From Pelargonium nanum (lineage: Eukaryota; Streptophyta; Magnoliopsida; Geraniales; Geraniaceae): DNA of 30,872 bases. The stretch lies in assembly GCA_036897485.1 (NCBI GenBank), contig JAYMTF010000738.1, positions 1-30,872 on the forward strand, given 5' to 3'. Made by a program: the position numbers and the translations under genes. Position 1 is the first letter of the stretch; each line of letters begins with the position of its first letter. The notes under the pieces were generated by a model. That model ran no database searches, had not been told where the DNA came from, and worked only from the letters and a program-made list of their open reading frames with translations. This document shows, in pieces, positions 22,121 to 30,872 of this stretch.

Positions 22121-23352
22121 AGAGAGAGAGAGTACCATATGAAGAGACAGATTCCTTAAGTAACTTAAAACTGGAATCAACAACTTGCTTTACAGAGGCA
22201 TGGATACAAAAGGAAAGAGTAGGTCCTGCACCCACTGTACTTCCATGGGAAAGCAACAAAAAACCCTGAAGCACATTGACATAAGCTGCCATGTTCTCCT
22301 CAAATGCTTTGACTTCAGGCCTCTGTCCGTTCCAAAGCATTCCAGCTGTGCAAATGAACAATCAAATTTTGGGGATATAATCAATGGAATAATCCTATTT
22401 AGTTTAACTTAAGCTCAGAATGGTAGAAAACATATTTCACTTTCTGTAATTTGGTCCTATCATAAGACGGAAGACGAAAAATACGGCGGCACAGATAACT
22501 TGTTTAAGGAAATGAAGGTGGTTAACATGATTGATCACATAGATTGGGAATAGAATTTCAGTACATTAGACTCCAAATTTCATGCAAGAAAATTGTGAAC
22601 CTAAAATGTTGCAAATAACAAATGCAACTACATGTGTAGAAGAAAAAGCAACAACCAATCTTTAGTTCCAACTGGTAAGACAATGAAGTCAATCACTATC
22701 GGTACAGTTATCAGAATCCATAGGTTCATCTAAACAGATTGTTTCTAAAGTTTCAACCATTGCAAGATTATGTTAATGGTGTGTTTGACAATCAACATTT
22801 GATTTGAAATGTTGGATTTGAACCAAATGAAGTGTTTGGAAACTCTAAGAATTTGGATTTAGATTTGAGTCAAATCCAATAGCATTCAAAACACGCTTAG
22901 AACATGAGATTTCAAATGAAAACTTTTATTTGAAATTTTATGATTTCCCAAACATTATATTTGTATTTGAAATACAACATTTCAGATCCAAAATTTCAAA
23001 TGACGAATTTCAAATCAAATTAATGTTTTCAAACGCAACCTAAACTTAATTTGGTGTAACAAGAACAGACTCAATATTTGGTCAAGAAATCAAATACAAA
23101 GCCAACATAGATACAGGGATTCACTAACATGAATTCCAATTTAGAGTAATATAAGAGAATGTAGAGAGAGAAAGAGAGGGTACCCATTGTAGCCTGTTTG
23201 GAGAGTTGTTCAGCCATTTGAATGACCTCCTCCCAGCTCACCTTCTCCATAGAAAATGGCGGCGACTCATCGAATACCTGGAAGGTCTCGTGAATGGTGT
23301 TGAGGTGCGAAACTAGAATTCGATTGAGCCGCTCCTTCTCTGCTTTTCCCAT
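20405..23352 (-). CDS. Cyclin-D1-binding protein 1 (GCIP/CCNDBP1) homologue
   Basis: Exons in transcript order: 23352-23184, 22345-22136, 21120-20405, giving 364 aa. The family (Grap2 and cyclin-D-interacting protein) is helical and in animals binds cyclin D and dampens cell-cycle signalling; the plant role is poorly known. Recognised segments are MGKAEKERLNRIL at the start, KQATMAGMLWNGQRPEVKA, LQGFLLLSHGSTVGAGPTL, HASVKQVVDSS and VWEACSALKKTPASNITAIG. An acidic Ser/Asp/Glu linker follows at about residues 187-225, then a second helical half. An in-frame ATG 40 codons further upstream (23472) exists, but conservation in relatives begins at the chosen Met. Intron 2 starts with a microsatellite right after the donor, and intron 1 carries a MITE. 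The identity is from memory of plant orthologues and is strong. Confidence 0.9.
21121..22135 (-). other. Intron 2 of the GCIP homologue
   Basis: A 1015-bp intron with donor GTACTC and acceptor CCTGCAG (minus strand). It contains an A17-type run on the + strand at about 21572-21588 and another A run near 21836-21845. These may mark old retroposon tails, but no element body was recognised. Confidence 0.6.
22085..22132. repeat. Compound microsatellite (TG)16 then (GA)n
   Basis: TG repeats fill 22085-22116 and GA repeats 22118-22132. On the coding (minus) strand this is CT repeats followed by CA repeats, starting two or three bases after the exon 2 splice donor. The length is likely variable between individuals. 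Confidence 0.95.
22777..23040. mobile_element. MITE in intron 1 of the GCIP homologue
   Basis: The left end TGGTGTGTTTGACAATCAAC and the inverted right end (GGTTGCGTTTGAAAACATTA read on the minus strand) are similar. Both continue into a shared TTTGATTTGAAAT block. The interior is rich in ATTTGAAAT-type words on both strands, so the unit can fold back on itself. TAA flanks both ends (22774-22776 and 23041-23043), which would suit a PIF/Harbinger-type insertion, but three bases are weak evidence. The superfamily is uncertain. Confidence 0.65.
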
Positions 23353-23472
23353 CTCTCTCCAATCACAAACTGTGAAGCAACAATGGGGTTTTGGCCTGTA
23401 CTGGAGAGTGGAGGAAGAGAAGAGAGACTTCGTGTTGGTTGGCAACTTAATGCACAAAACGGCGTCGTTCAT

Positions 23473-24223
23473 GTGTTTTCATTTCCTCTATCACACTTGT
23501 ACTACTTTGGATGGTCTGCGGTCGGTTTGGTCGAATTCTCTTTTTCTTCTAATTTTCAAATCAAAGCTTTATTAGCGGTTTGCTAAAACCTGAGACTGTT
23601 ATAAAAAATATTGAGGTTAGACCGAATCAAGCCACACATTTTTTGGACGATTTGATTTGATTTAGTTTTACGGTTTTGGCTACAGGTCCAATGAACGTTA
23701 GATCATAAAATAAAAAACTAGTATGATTTTATCATATTAAAATTGAAAAAAATAACTTTGTTTGGTTTGATTTTTTAAACACAAAAGTTGCGTTGAAATT
23801 GTTGCATTATTGCATTTAAATTTTGTAGGTTTGATATTTTTCTAACACGAGACTTTAGTCATCACAAGAATAGCAAGTTCATACATATATAGATCCTTCA
23901 ACAATCTATCTTTATGTTTTATTTGAATGCTTGCAATAAAAAAGTTTCTATTTCCTTGTAAAACAAAAGTTAGCAAAACAACCGGAAAACTTTATTCAAA
24001 TAATAACAGCTGGCTAAAACAAAAACTAATACAAACAAAACTATAAATAACTAGACAACAAATTCATCTACAGTCAAATGATAATACAAATCTTGATGAT
24101 TGAATATATGAATATAGATTGATGAACTGTAAGCAAGATTGTATGTCTTGCTTGAGAGACTTGTGAATGCTCTTAACAATATTCATATGTTACATGAAAA
24201 ATTGGTGATCCATATTTGCTCTT
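23473..24223. other. Spacer between the GCIP homologue and the MATE gene
   Basis: The left part probably includes the minus-strand promoter of the GCIP homologue, and the right part (from about 24000) the 3' UTR of the MATE gene. Between them is AT-rich DNA with several TTTGGTTTGATTT-like words. These may be remnants of a dispersed repeat, but no ends can be defined. No gene is seen. Confidence 0.5.
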
Positions 24224-27200
24224 TCATTTTCTTCCATTCTCTGTTATTGGTCTTCCTTCAAGTATCAATAACCTCGCATTGATCGCCTGCTATGCGGAAA
24301 AAAACCCAATAAGGGAATAAACAACGAGAGTCTCGTGCACTGGACTACACATTTTTATAGAAAACAACAAACAATAGAGCTGGCAAAATATAAAGTTTTG
24401 AACTGAAAAAGTAGAGTGGAAGAACCTGTTTTTCCCAATTTGTGCAGCTTGTGACCATGAAGAGCATAACAATCTGCAGAAAAGCACCGACTTGAATCCC
24501 GACCCAAAGGCCCTTTCCATTCCAGTGCAACCAGAAGGCCAGTGCCACGGAAACTGGAATCCCACACGCGTAATATGCAGCCAGGTTCACATAAGCCCCT
24601 ATATTTTGTTGCCCACATCCCCTAACCACACCTGATGATTTCAACAAACATTCGATATATAGACCAGACCAAGCCAGGATATAGCATTTTTAAGAGGAAT
24701 ATTTAGGAAAAGTAGGTGCACAAAATGTTATATAGACAAACAATGAAGATGTTGTAAACAGATATGTATCTTATATGAGCAGTAAATTTGTATGTTATAA
24801 AAGCTTTCAGCATTTGGTTTTGTTATTGGTGTCATTGATACCTGAAAGGACGCCTTGGAAGCTGTTAATTATTACACAGAGACATACAAGAGGAGCCATG
24901 TCTGTCACATAATCCACAACTTCCTTCTCGTAGCTAAAAGTGTAACCAAAAACATGTCGGCTCGCATACAGGACTGAGCTAACTATCACTGCTTCTGAAA
25001 CTGCAAGAATTATTGCAGTATAGGCAGCTAGTCGCGCTGCTTGCGGCTTCCCAGCTCCTAATTCATTCGATACTCTAGTGCTACACCAAGATGATCGAAA
25101 ATGATACACACATCGACACAAGTATGTAGCATGACCATTCCTCTTATGAGTATGTGAGAGAGCTAACTAACCTTGCTGCTGCGCCAAGTCCTTCTGGTAT
25201 AGCAAAGAGTGTTGTGATTGTAGCAAGACTGTTTCCGAAGAAAATAGAAATAAATAGAATTCAAACATTTAGATATATTGCTACAACTATATAAGAGTCT
25301 TCGAATAACTAAAAGTAGCATACCAGACAGACAAAACTGATGCTTCAAGTTTTGGATTCGGTAAAAGCCCTGACAGCAAGGTAAGTAGCTCGAAGGACCA
25401 CCATTCAAGGCTACAACCACTCACACAAAGAAAACATGTCAAATAAAACAATGATTGAAAAAAGAATACACAATTCAAATGAGAGATCTATAAAAAATAC
25501 CAAATCATAACGGCAGAAGGGACAGCAAACTGGAAGAACTGCCTAGTTCCTTGGAATATCTCTACAGAAATTGGGGCGCGGGTTTTTTCACAGGTGGAAG
25601 AGTATTTCATGTACAGTCCAAGGAGAAGCACGTTGAACCAATACGAAATACTAATTGCTAATGCTGCACCGAGGTTATTAAGTCCAGACCTGAATACTAA
25701 AGCCCAAGAGAGAAACGTGTGGAAACAAAGCGTAGCACAAGAGGTCATGAGCATGGGGACTATCAAACTTTGCATCTGAAAGTATCGTACAAGTGGTTGA
25801 AGGAATGCGTAAGCAAAGAGAGCAGGAATGAGACACATTGCAAATCTGCCGGCCTCTTGGGAAATTAGAGGGTCTTGGCCTATGAAAGTTAGTAGCTCTT
25901 CCATGTAGATCCATAAGAGAGATATAGGGATACAAACCAGAATGAGAGAAAATATAGCAGTGTAAGTTTGAATTCCAAGTTTCTGATATTGCTGAGCTCC
26001 ATAGGCTTGGCCACTTAGTGTCTCCAGTGCACTTGCCATTCCAACCTGTGGCGTGAACATATTGCAAAATCCATTTAACGACCAGAGAAAGACAAGGCCA
26101 AACCCAAATGATCAAATAGGCAAATCCAACCTAATTTCAAATTACTACCCCGAAGGATAGAAAGGTTGTAACTTGAGAGCAATTAACTGTTGTAAAGTGA
26201 AGTTCAGGATAGTCATATGAAAATGTGTCATGTACCAGATACGTACGAGTGATTATTCCTATTACAAGATTCATTTTAGGACCCGAGAAAGACAAGGCCG
26301 AACCCATATGATCCATTTTAGGCAAATGTAACCCAATTTTAAATGACTATCCCGAAGGATAGAAATGTTGTAACTTGAGAGCAATTAACTATCGTAAAGT
26401 GAAGTTCAGGATAGTCATAGGAAAATGTGTCATATACAAGGTACGTAAGAGTAATTATTCCAATTACAACCGAGAAAGATAAGGCAGAACCCATATGATC
26501 AACAAGATAACTCTATAGCCCAATTTTATTAAATTACAACTATTTGTTTCCACCAGTTTCGCAATCCCCAATATGTCTCTCTAAGTTTAACCCTCCACGA
26601 CCACGAATCATTTGCCCCCATTCCTCACAAATTGATCAACACAAGATCAATGAAGAAGCAAATGATTAGTGAGTGAAAAGAACCCATATGAATTTTGCAC
26701 AATTATCATAAAATCTAATGGAATGTTCAATCTAACTTTTTCATCATCAACTCTTAACATACAAAAACATTCCTTGCAACTAAAACCCTGATTTTCACAT
26801 GAACAATTAACCCATAAACCAAATTCCACATTTGGGATTCTAATTTACCATTGTCTTAGCAAACCCACCAATTTTGTACCTCAAAGGCATGAAATTTACA
26901 GGTGGGTTGTCCTGAACCCAACAAGAAACACAATACACATAAAATCAAAATAGAAAGATAGATGATAAAGAGCTTACAAGGAGACTAAAGCCAGTGACAG
27001 CACAGAAAGAGATGGCTATGGCGGTGCTAGAAAGAGAGAGCTCACCCAGATGACCCACCATCATAGTTGATATGATTTGCAGAAAGTACTGTGACAAACT
27101 CACAGCCACCATAGGCCCTGCTATGTAACCAATCATTTTCACTTCTTCAATCAAGCTTAGCACACCACCACATGTGTCATTTTTGTTAACATTTGTGTTT

Positions 27201-27250
27201 CTGCTTATGTTGCCTTCTCCTTCTTCCACCACCAACAACCTCTCTTCCAT
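24224..27250 (-). CDS. MATE efflux transporter, DETOXIFICATION (DTX) family
   Basis: Exons in transcript order: 27250-26978, 26045-25501, 25410-25324, 25228-25172, 25080-24842, 24631-24426, 24286-24224, giving 489 aa. MATE proteins are 12-helix antiporters that use proton (or sodium) gradients to export xenobiotics, alkaloids, flavonoids, citrate or hormones from the cytosol. Visible signatures are [30 protein letters not shown] (residues 96-109), [16 protein letters not shown] (C273 across a splice junction), [20 protein letters not shown] (to about residue 332) and [18 protein letters not shown]. An in-frame TGA upstream of the ATG fixes the start. The seven-exon layout and the tail [15 protein letters not shown] fit the group containing DTX10-16 in Arabidopsis. 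Substrate and membrane (plasma or tonoplast) cannot be told from sequence. Confidence 0.95.
26081..26540. repeat. Tandem repeat, about 2.4 copies, in intron 1 of the MATE gene
   Basis: Copies start at about 26081, 26281 and 26468, each opening with AC(C/A)CGAGAAAGA(C/T)AAGGC-like sequence; the third is partial. Shared internal blocks include GAAGGATAGAAA, TTGTAACTTGAGAGCAATTA and GTGAAGTTCAGGATAGTCAT. The periods are about 200 and 187 bases because of small indels. There is no coding content. Confidence 0.9.
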
Positions 27251-27641
27251 GTTCTTGCTCTGTGTGTCTCACAAAAAATGACACAACCAAGTGTTCTGTT
27301 CTTAGCCACACTTGTGCACAGAGGTAGATGATGGTGTGTACTAAAAGCTTGCTTGGTACCGTATTTGGAATGATTAATTTTGTATTTTACCCTCTATATT
27401 CTTTAAAAGCAGGACAAAAATAAAAGGCTATATAGACCGGCTGTTCATTGGGTCTGACCTAAACCGAACAGGTGTCAAAAGGGTGACCTGGAGACCGACC
27501 TGGACTTGTACCGGGTTGATCCGGGTCAGGCTAGAATGAAAAATGCAGAAATTACAAACATTTTTTTTGGGATTTTTGTTTTAAAAAATAATTTTCAAAA
27601 TTAAAATAAAATGAATCTGATGTCAATTATGTAGATATGAG

Positions 27642-28026
27642 TAGGGCTGGGCATTTGGGGCAGACCGAAAAAAGGCCCGGACAGAAAGGATTCGTTCCGG
27701 TCTTTGATCCATAATTTCATCGAACTTTCGGTCCATTTCCGATCGGACCGATTATAATTATTTATTTCAAAATTATATTTTTTTAAATATATTATGTTAA
27801 TAATTGTATTTTTTTAAAAACTAATCACTTTTGGTACACTCTATTTCATTATTGTTGATTTCATTAGTTTCAATTTTAATTATTGATATTATTTATCTAA
27901 TATTTGATTTTTAAAAACTTATTTTTAATTTTTTAAAATTGAAATCGATCCAATCCCATCTTCGGTCCTACGATTATGGGACTTTTGGTCCGGTCCAGTC
28001 TGGTTCTGAACCGATGCCCAACCCTA
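27642..28026. mobile_element. hAT-type MITE with 8-bp target duplication
   Basis: The 385-bp unit starts TAGGGCTGGGCA and ends TGCCCAACCCTA, near-perfect terminal inverted repeats that extend inward as imperfectly paired GGACCG/CGGTCC-rich arms. It is flanked by an exact 8-bp repeat GATATGAG (27634-27641 and 28027-28034). Eight-base duplications with short TIRs are the mark of hAT transposons, and the TAGGGCTGGGCA end is familiar from dispersed plant MITEs. There is no transposase; the centre is AT-rich. Confidence 0.85.
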
Positions 28027-28034
28027 GATATGAG

Positions 28035-29319
28035 CGGGTAATTATGAAGTACAAGTGTATTTAAATATAGGTGAAGTGGGATTTCAAATTTGATCACTTA
28101 TCTCAAATAAATGAGACTAACCACAATAAAGCCATATCAGTAGGACAGTATATAACCATATTTGGTAGCTTTCAAATATGAATTTTCACCTTAGTTAAAA
28201 GTATTAAACTCACAAATTAATTAGTTTATGACTTTAATTAGTTTATGACTCCTAGTTCATAATGAACTCATTATTTTTTTGAGGAAATGAACTCATTATT
28301 TTATAAGACACTAGAGTGTGAAATTCATTTGCAAGACTCTTACAACACCTTCTATAGTGTCTTTCATTGCAATATTTAATTTTAATCACATTGATGTTAC
28401 ACATAAATTTGGGCTCATAATTAAGACTCATTTATATTACATTATCGTGACTAAGCCAAGTGCTAATGGTCAAACTTAATTCCTTGATCAAGTCCAATGA
28501 CTACTATGTCTACATTTAATAAATTCGTTCAATGTTTCTCTCAAACAAATTAACCATTCACATTTAAGGAGGCACATCACCTCCACCGATCAGAATTGAG
28601 TTCAATCACTATAAATACTCTAAGGTGTAAGGTTCAGTTCACTTTTCACTCTCTCTATGATCAGAATAGTGCTAAGCATTATTCATATGTGAGATTATCA
28701 TTCTCACGCCGGAGGTGAATTCCAATGTGACGCGCTGGTCTTCACTTAACGCGTAATCTATCTTACAACGTCTTGATCATACAATTTGGAGTCTTGTGTA
28801 CCTTACTATATTGATTCGGATTCAAATGAGAAATGATATATAATTTTGTTTGGAGTCTGGCGTACCTTACTGGAATTATCTTGATTTAAAGAGAGAAAAG
28901 TGCTAGATTTGAGAATACCGTGAGATGACTACTACAAACTGTTTCCGTCAACTACGAGATAGAAATAGCGCATCACACATGTACTTGCATTATGGTTGTT
29001 GGTGCCACTAATTGAGGAAAAAAATGAAAATTTTGGTGAACTAACATCCAATATTAGTCTGACAAATTCCATACAAACAAGATGCAGTTAATATACAGAC
29101 ATTTAATGGTGCATGCCAAAATATTATTGTAAGTAATGTTACAAACAGATATAGGTCAAGAATAGGATGAAAATTACATACTCTTTTCGTTATGGTTGTA
29201 CATCATACAAAATATCAGATAGTTTTGGCCTTTCGGGCAAAGCTGCAGACATATAATGGCTTGTTATTCATTCTAGCTTTTACTTGCTAGTTACAAACTT
29301 ATAGCTGTATTGTACCATT
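28035..29319. other. Gene-free region with possible LTR remnant
   Basis: No credible coding frame. Around 28440-28770 the + strand looks like part of an LTR: CTATAAATACT (28610-28620), then a CT-rich stretch, CACGCCGGAGGTG and a short GC-richer tail. No primer-binding site, second LTR or TG..CA ends could be set. TTTGGAGTCT(T/G)G(T/C)GTACCTTACT occurs twice with a 64-base period, at 28785 and 28849. Confidence 0.35.
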
Positions 29320-29519
29320 AAACTTTTTTTTTAGATAAACTGGAATTATATATATATCAAAAGACGGAGATCCATGATTTACAAAAACCGCTTAACCCTA
29401 GATTTGCTAAGCTATGGGCCCCAGACACAAGTCGTCTGGTTGCCCATTTAAAAAAAACACCTGTAAAATTTTTAACTAGCCTCCTTATGTCCTCCCCGGC
29501 AACCCATGCATCTTGTTCT

Positions 29520-30472
29520 CTAAAACGCAGCTAAGACATATCCCTCATCCTCCTGCTTCTCATTGTTGACTTCTTCTTCTGTTTTCTTCTTCTTTACAGC
29601 AGACTGGAACATAGGCTCAGAAGCAGCCATTTTCCTTCTTCCTCCCATGGGAATGTCCTCTAGTCCAAAGTCCTCCACCCAGACAGGAAATGATGGAGTA
29701 GATTCTGATCGCCATGCCTCCTTCTTGATCACTTCCCATTGAATTTCTTTCTGGAGATACTCATTAAAGCTTGCCCATTGATCCTCTGTTCTCCCCTGCA
29801 TTTTGTCCTTTCCATGATCTCGCTTCTTCTTCGGCCTTGGACCAGCAACGAATCTAGCCATTCTTCATGCTTCCTCTATGATTTCCCTTAATACAACATT
29901 TCTATTTTCTTCTTCAGCAACTGGATTATGTTCCCCAGACTGATTCCCTTTCTCCAGCTCATGCACTTGAATCGATTCACGAATTTCCAAAACTCCCCTA
30001 TTCCTCACCCAAGGTCCAAGGGGAACAGATTTGTCATTTCCCCTTAGAGTAATGTGAGAGGATCCTGCAGCATTCCCTATTGAAGAAATGTTAAGAGTGA
30101 GACCCCCCACATCATCGTCTTCATCATCAGGGTCATCATCCGAAGAGACAGAGATGATCGGTCCCTTTCCTTTCTTCTTCTCGATTCCCAGAAACTTTGC
30201 ATAATCTGAATCAACTTCTTCGTCTGAGCCCACTTCCACAACTGGAGCCTTCCCTTCAGATCTCGCCCTTTCCAGCAGCTTCCCATAGTCTGAGTCTTCT
30301 GAGTCGCTATTGTCTGAAACCACCATATTCCTTGCTGGAGCCATCGCCAAACAGAGAAGTCCATTGTGGTCTTTTGATATGAGCGTATTAACTGGCGCCT
30401 GTTCGCTCTCTCCTCCCTCATAATTGCTCGCCTCACCAAATCCTATCATTGTGCCCTCACTAGAGATGACCA
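29520..30472 (-). pseudogene. Unidentified acidic protein frame broken by one stop codon
   Basis: Two frames, 30473-29865 (202 aa) and 29861-29520 (113 aa), lie in the same phase and are separated by a single TGA plus one codon. They read as one ~316-codon frame with an internal stop. The first part is strongly acidic, with an internal duplication: DSDYGKLLE and DSDYAKFLG, each followed by a basic stretch and a P(V/I)(V/I) segment. The second part opens with a basic patch (PRPKKKRDHGKDK) and ends with another Lys/Glu-rich run. I recognise no family. A transposon ORF or a decayed nuclear protein are both possible. A selenocysteine or readthrough reading is not supported. Confidence 0.45.
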
Positions 30473-30872
30473 TGAGGGTCCGACCCGATAGAAGGAGTGT
30501 AATAGTAATGACCCGACCCGAAGTCTGATACGCTTCTTCTACTTTGACTTGTTAAACCTAGATCCGATAACGTGACCCAGCCCAGGTTTGAACCATACAT
30601 GCTAGGAATAAGTGGAGACTGATCCGACCGGGTTCCACCCGATAGTTCCTCCGATTGGAGCTCCGATCCAGCTAAGAACATTTTCTTCTCCACCTCATCC
30701 ATGTCCATGAACTCAGCAAGAGACACTCTCCTCGAGTGCTGACATCTACTGCTTTCCCCCACTTCCCAGTTTCCCTTCTCACATGGTGTTCTGCCACCTT
30801 GTCCCAAGAGGTTGAGAGCATGCATGCCAGATGTCTCTCCTCTGATTGTTTCCTGTTCATCTCTGATCTCCA
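30460..30872 (-). pseudogene. Upstream frame of the same locus, runs off the window
   Basis: A minus-strand frame open from the window edge to 30460, containing RRVSLAEFMDMDEVEKKMFL and a Ser/Gly-rich tail. It is in a different phase from the acidic frame and overlaps its first ATG by a few bases. This suggests a frameshift or an unseen intron near 30470-30560. The protein is unrecognised and its 5' part lies outside the window, so the reading is tentative. Confidence 0.35.

Larger units (their letters stand above)
29324..30872 (-). mobile_element. Retroposon-like unit, 3' end and partial body (truncated by window edge)
   Basis: Read on the minus strand, an open but interrupted coding region (30872 to 29520) is followed by about 190 bases of trailer. 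The trailer ends at TTTATCTA plus nine A (29332-29324). A coding body, short trailer and terminal A tract suggest a non-LTR (LINE-like or reverse-transcribed) insertion. No reverse transcriptase, endonuclease or zinc knuckle is visible inside the window. It could instead be a degraded host gene with a chance A tract. Confidence 0.4.

Noticed and set aside
14176-27250. A biosynthetic or functional gene cluster
   Set aside because: The genes belong to unrelated pathways and compartments; proximity is better explained by ancestral gene order.
29862-29867. Programmed readthrough or selenocysteine at the TGA joining two frames
   Set aside because: Land plants lack selenocysteine insertion, no readthrough context is visible, and a nearby frame change points to decay.
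1-30872. CRISPR array, operon, phage or bacterial defence system
   Set aside because: The window is plant nuclear DNA with intron-split genes; repeats are tandem duplications, microsatellites and transposons, not spaced arrays.

Overview
This is a eudicot nuclear genome segment. It is AT-rich, its genes are split by GT-AG introns, and every confidently identified protein is a plant protein carrying organelle-targeting or endomembrane features. The species cannot be fixed from the sequence. Six complete protein-coding genes were rebuilt exon by exon, and every splice phase closes.

Layout from left to right. (1) 1-1727 is a gene-free upstream region. (2) On the + strand, 1.76-9.8 kb is a phosphatidylserine synthase of the base-exchange type (PSS1, 425 aa, 12 coding exons). 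It has a leader intron of about 2.2 kb containing a tandem duplication, and a Mutator-like MITE in another intron. (3) On the - strand, 10.15-11.69 kb is a FatB-type acyl-ACP thioesterase (377 aa, 6 exons), convergent with PSS1. (4) 11.8-14.1 kb is an intergenic stretch holding a decayed Ty1/copia pol fragment between two copies of an ~80-bp repeat. (5) On the - strand, 14.18-16.31 kb is an intronless P-class PPR protein (711 aa). (6) A tRNA-derived SINE candidate sits in the divergent spacer between the PPR gene and the next gene. (7) On the + strand, 17.2-20.06 kb is chloroplast TatC (353 aa, 4 exons). (8) On the - strand, 20.4-23.35 kb is a cyclin-D1-binding protein 1 (GCIP) homologue (364 aa, 3 exons). 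A microsatellite abuts one of its splice donors and a MITE lies in one intron. (9) On the - strand, 24.2-27.25 kb is a MATE/DETOXIFICATION transporter (489 aa, 7 exons) with a ~190-bp tandem repeat in intron 1. (10) 27.3-30.87 kb is repeat-rich: a hAT-type MITE with a perfect 8-bp target duplication, a TATA-bearing LTR-like stretch, and a minus-strand retroposon-like unit ending in an A9 tract that runs off the right edge.

The genes do not form a pathway. PSS1 makes phosphatidylserine in the ER. The thioesterase and TatC act in the plastid. The PPR protein probably binds organelle RNA. The GCIP homologue is probably a nuclear/cytosolic regulator, and the MATE protein exports small molecules or toxins across a membrane. 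Their proximity looks like ordinary ancestral gene order. The genes related to Arabidopsis At1g15110/At1g15150-80 and At1g22960/At1g22970 appear interleaved, as expected if Arabidopsis split one ancestral block after genome duplication.

I found no convincing undescribed biological system. The least explained parts are the retroposon-like locus at the right edge and the divergent FatB-like enzyme.
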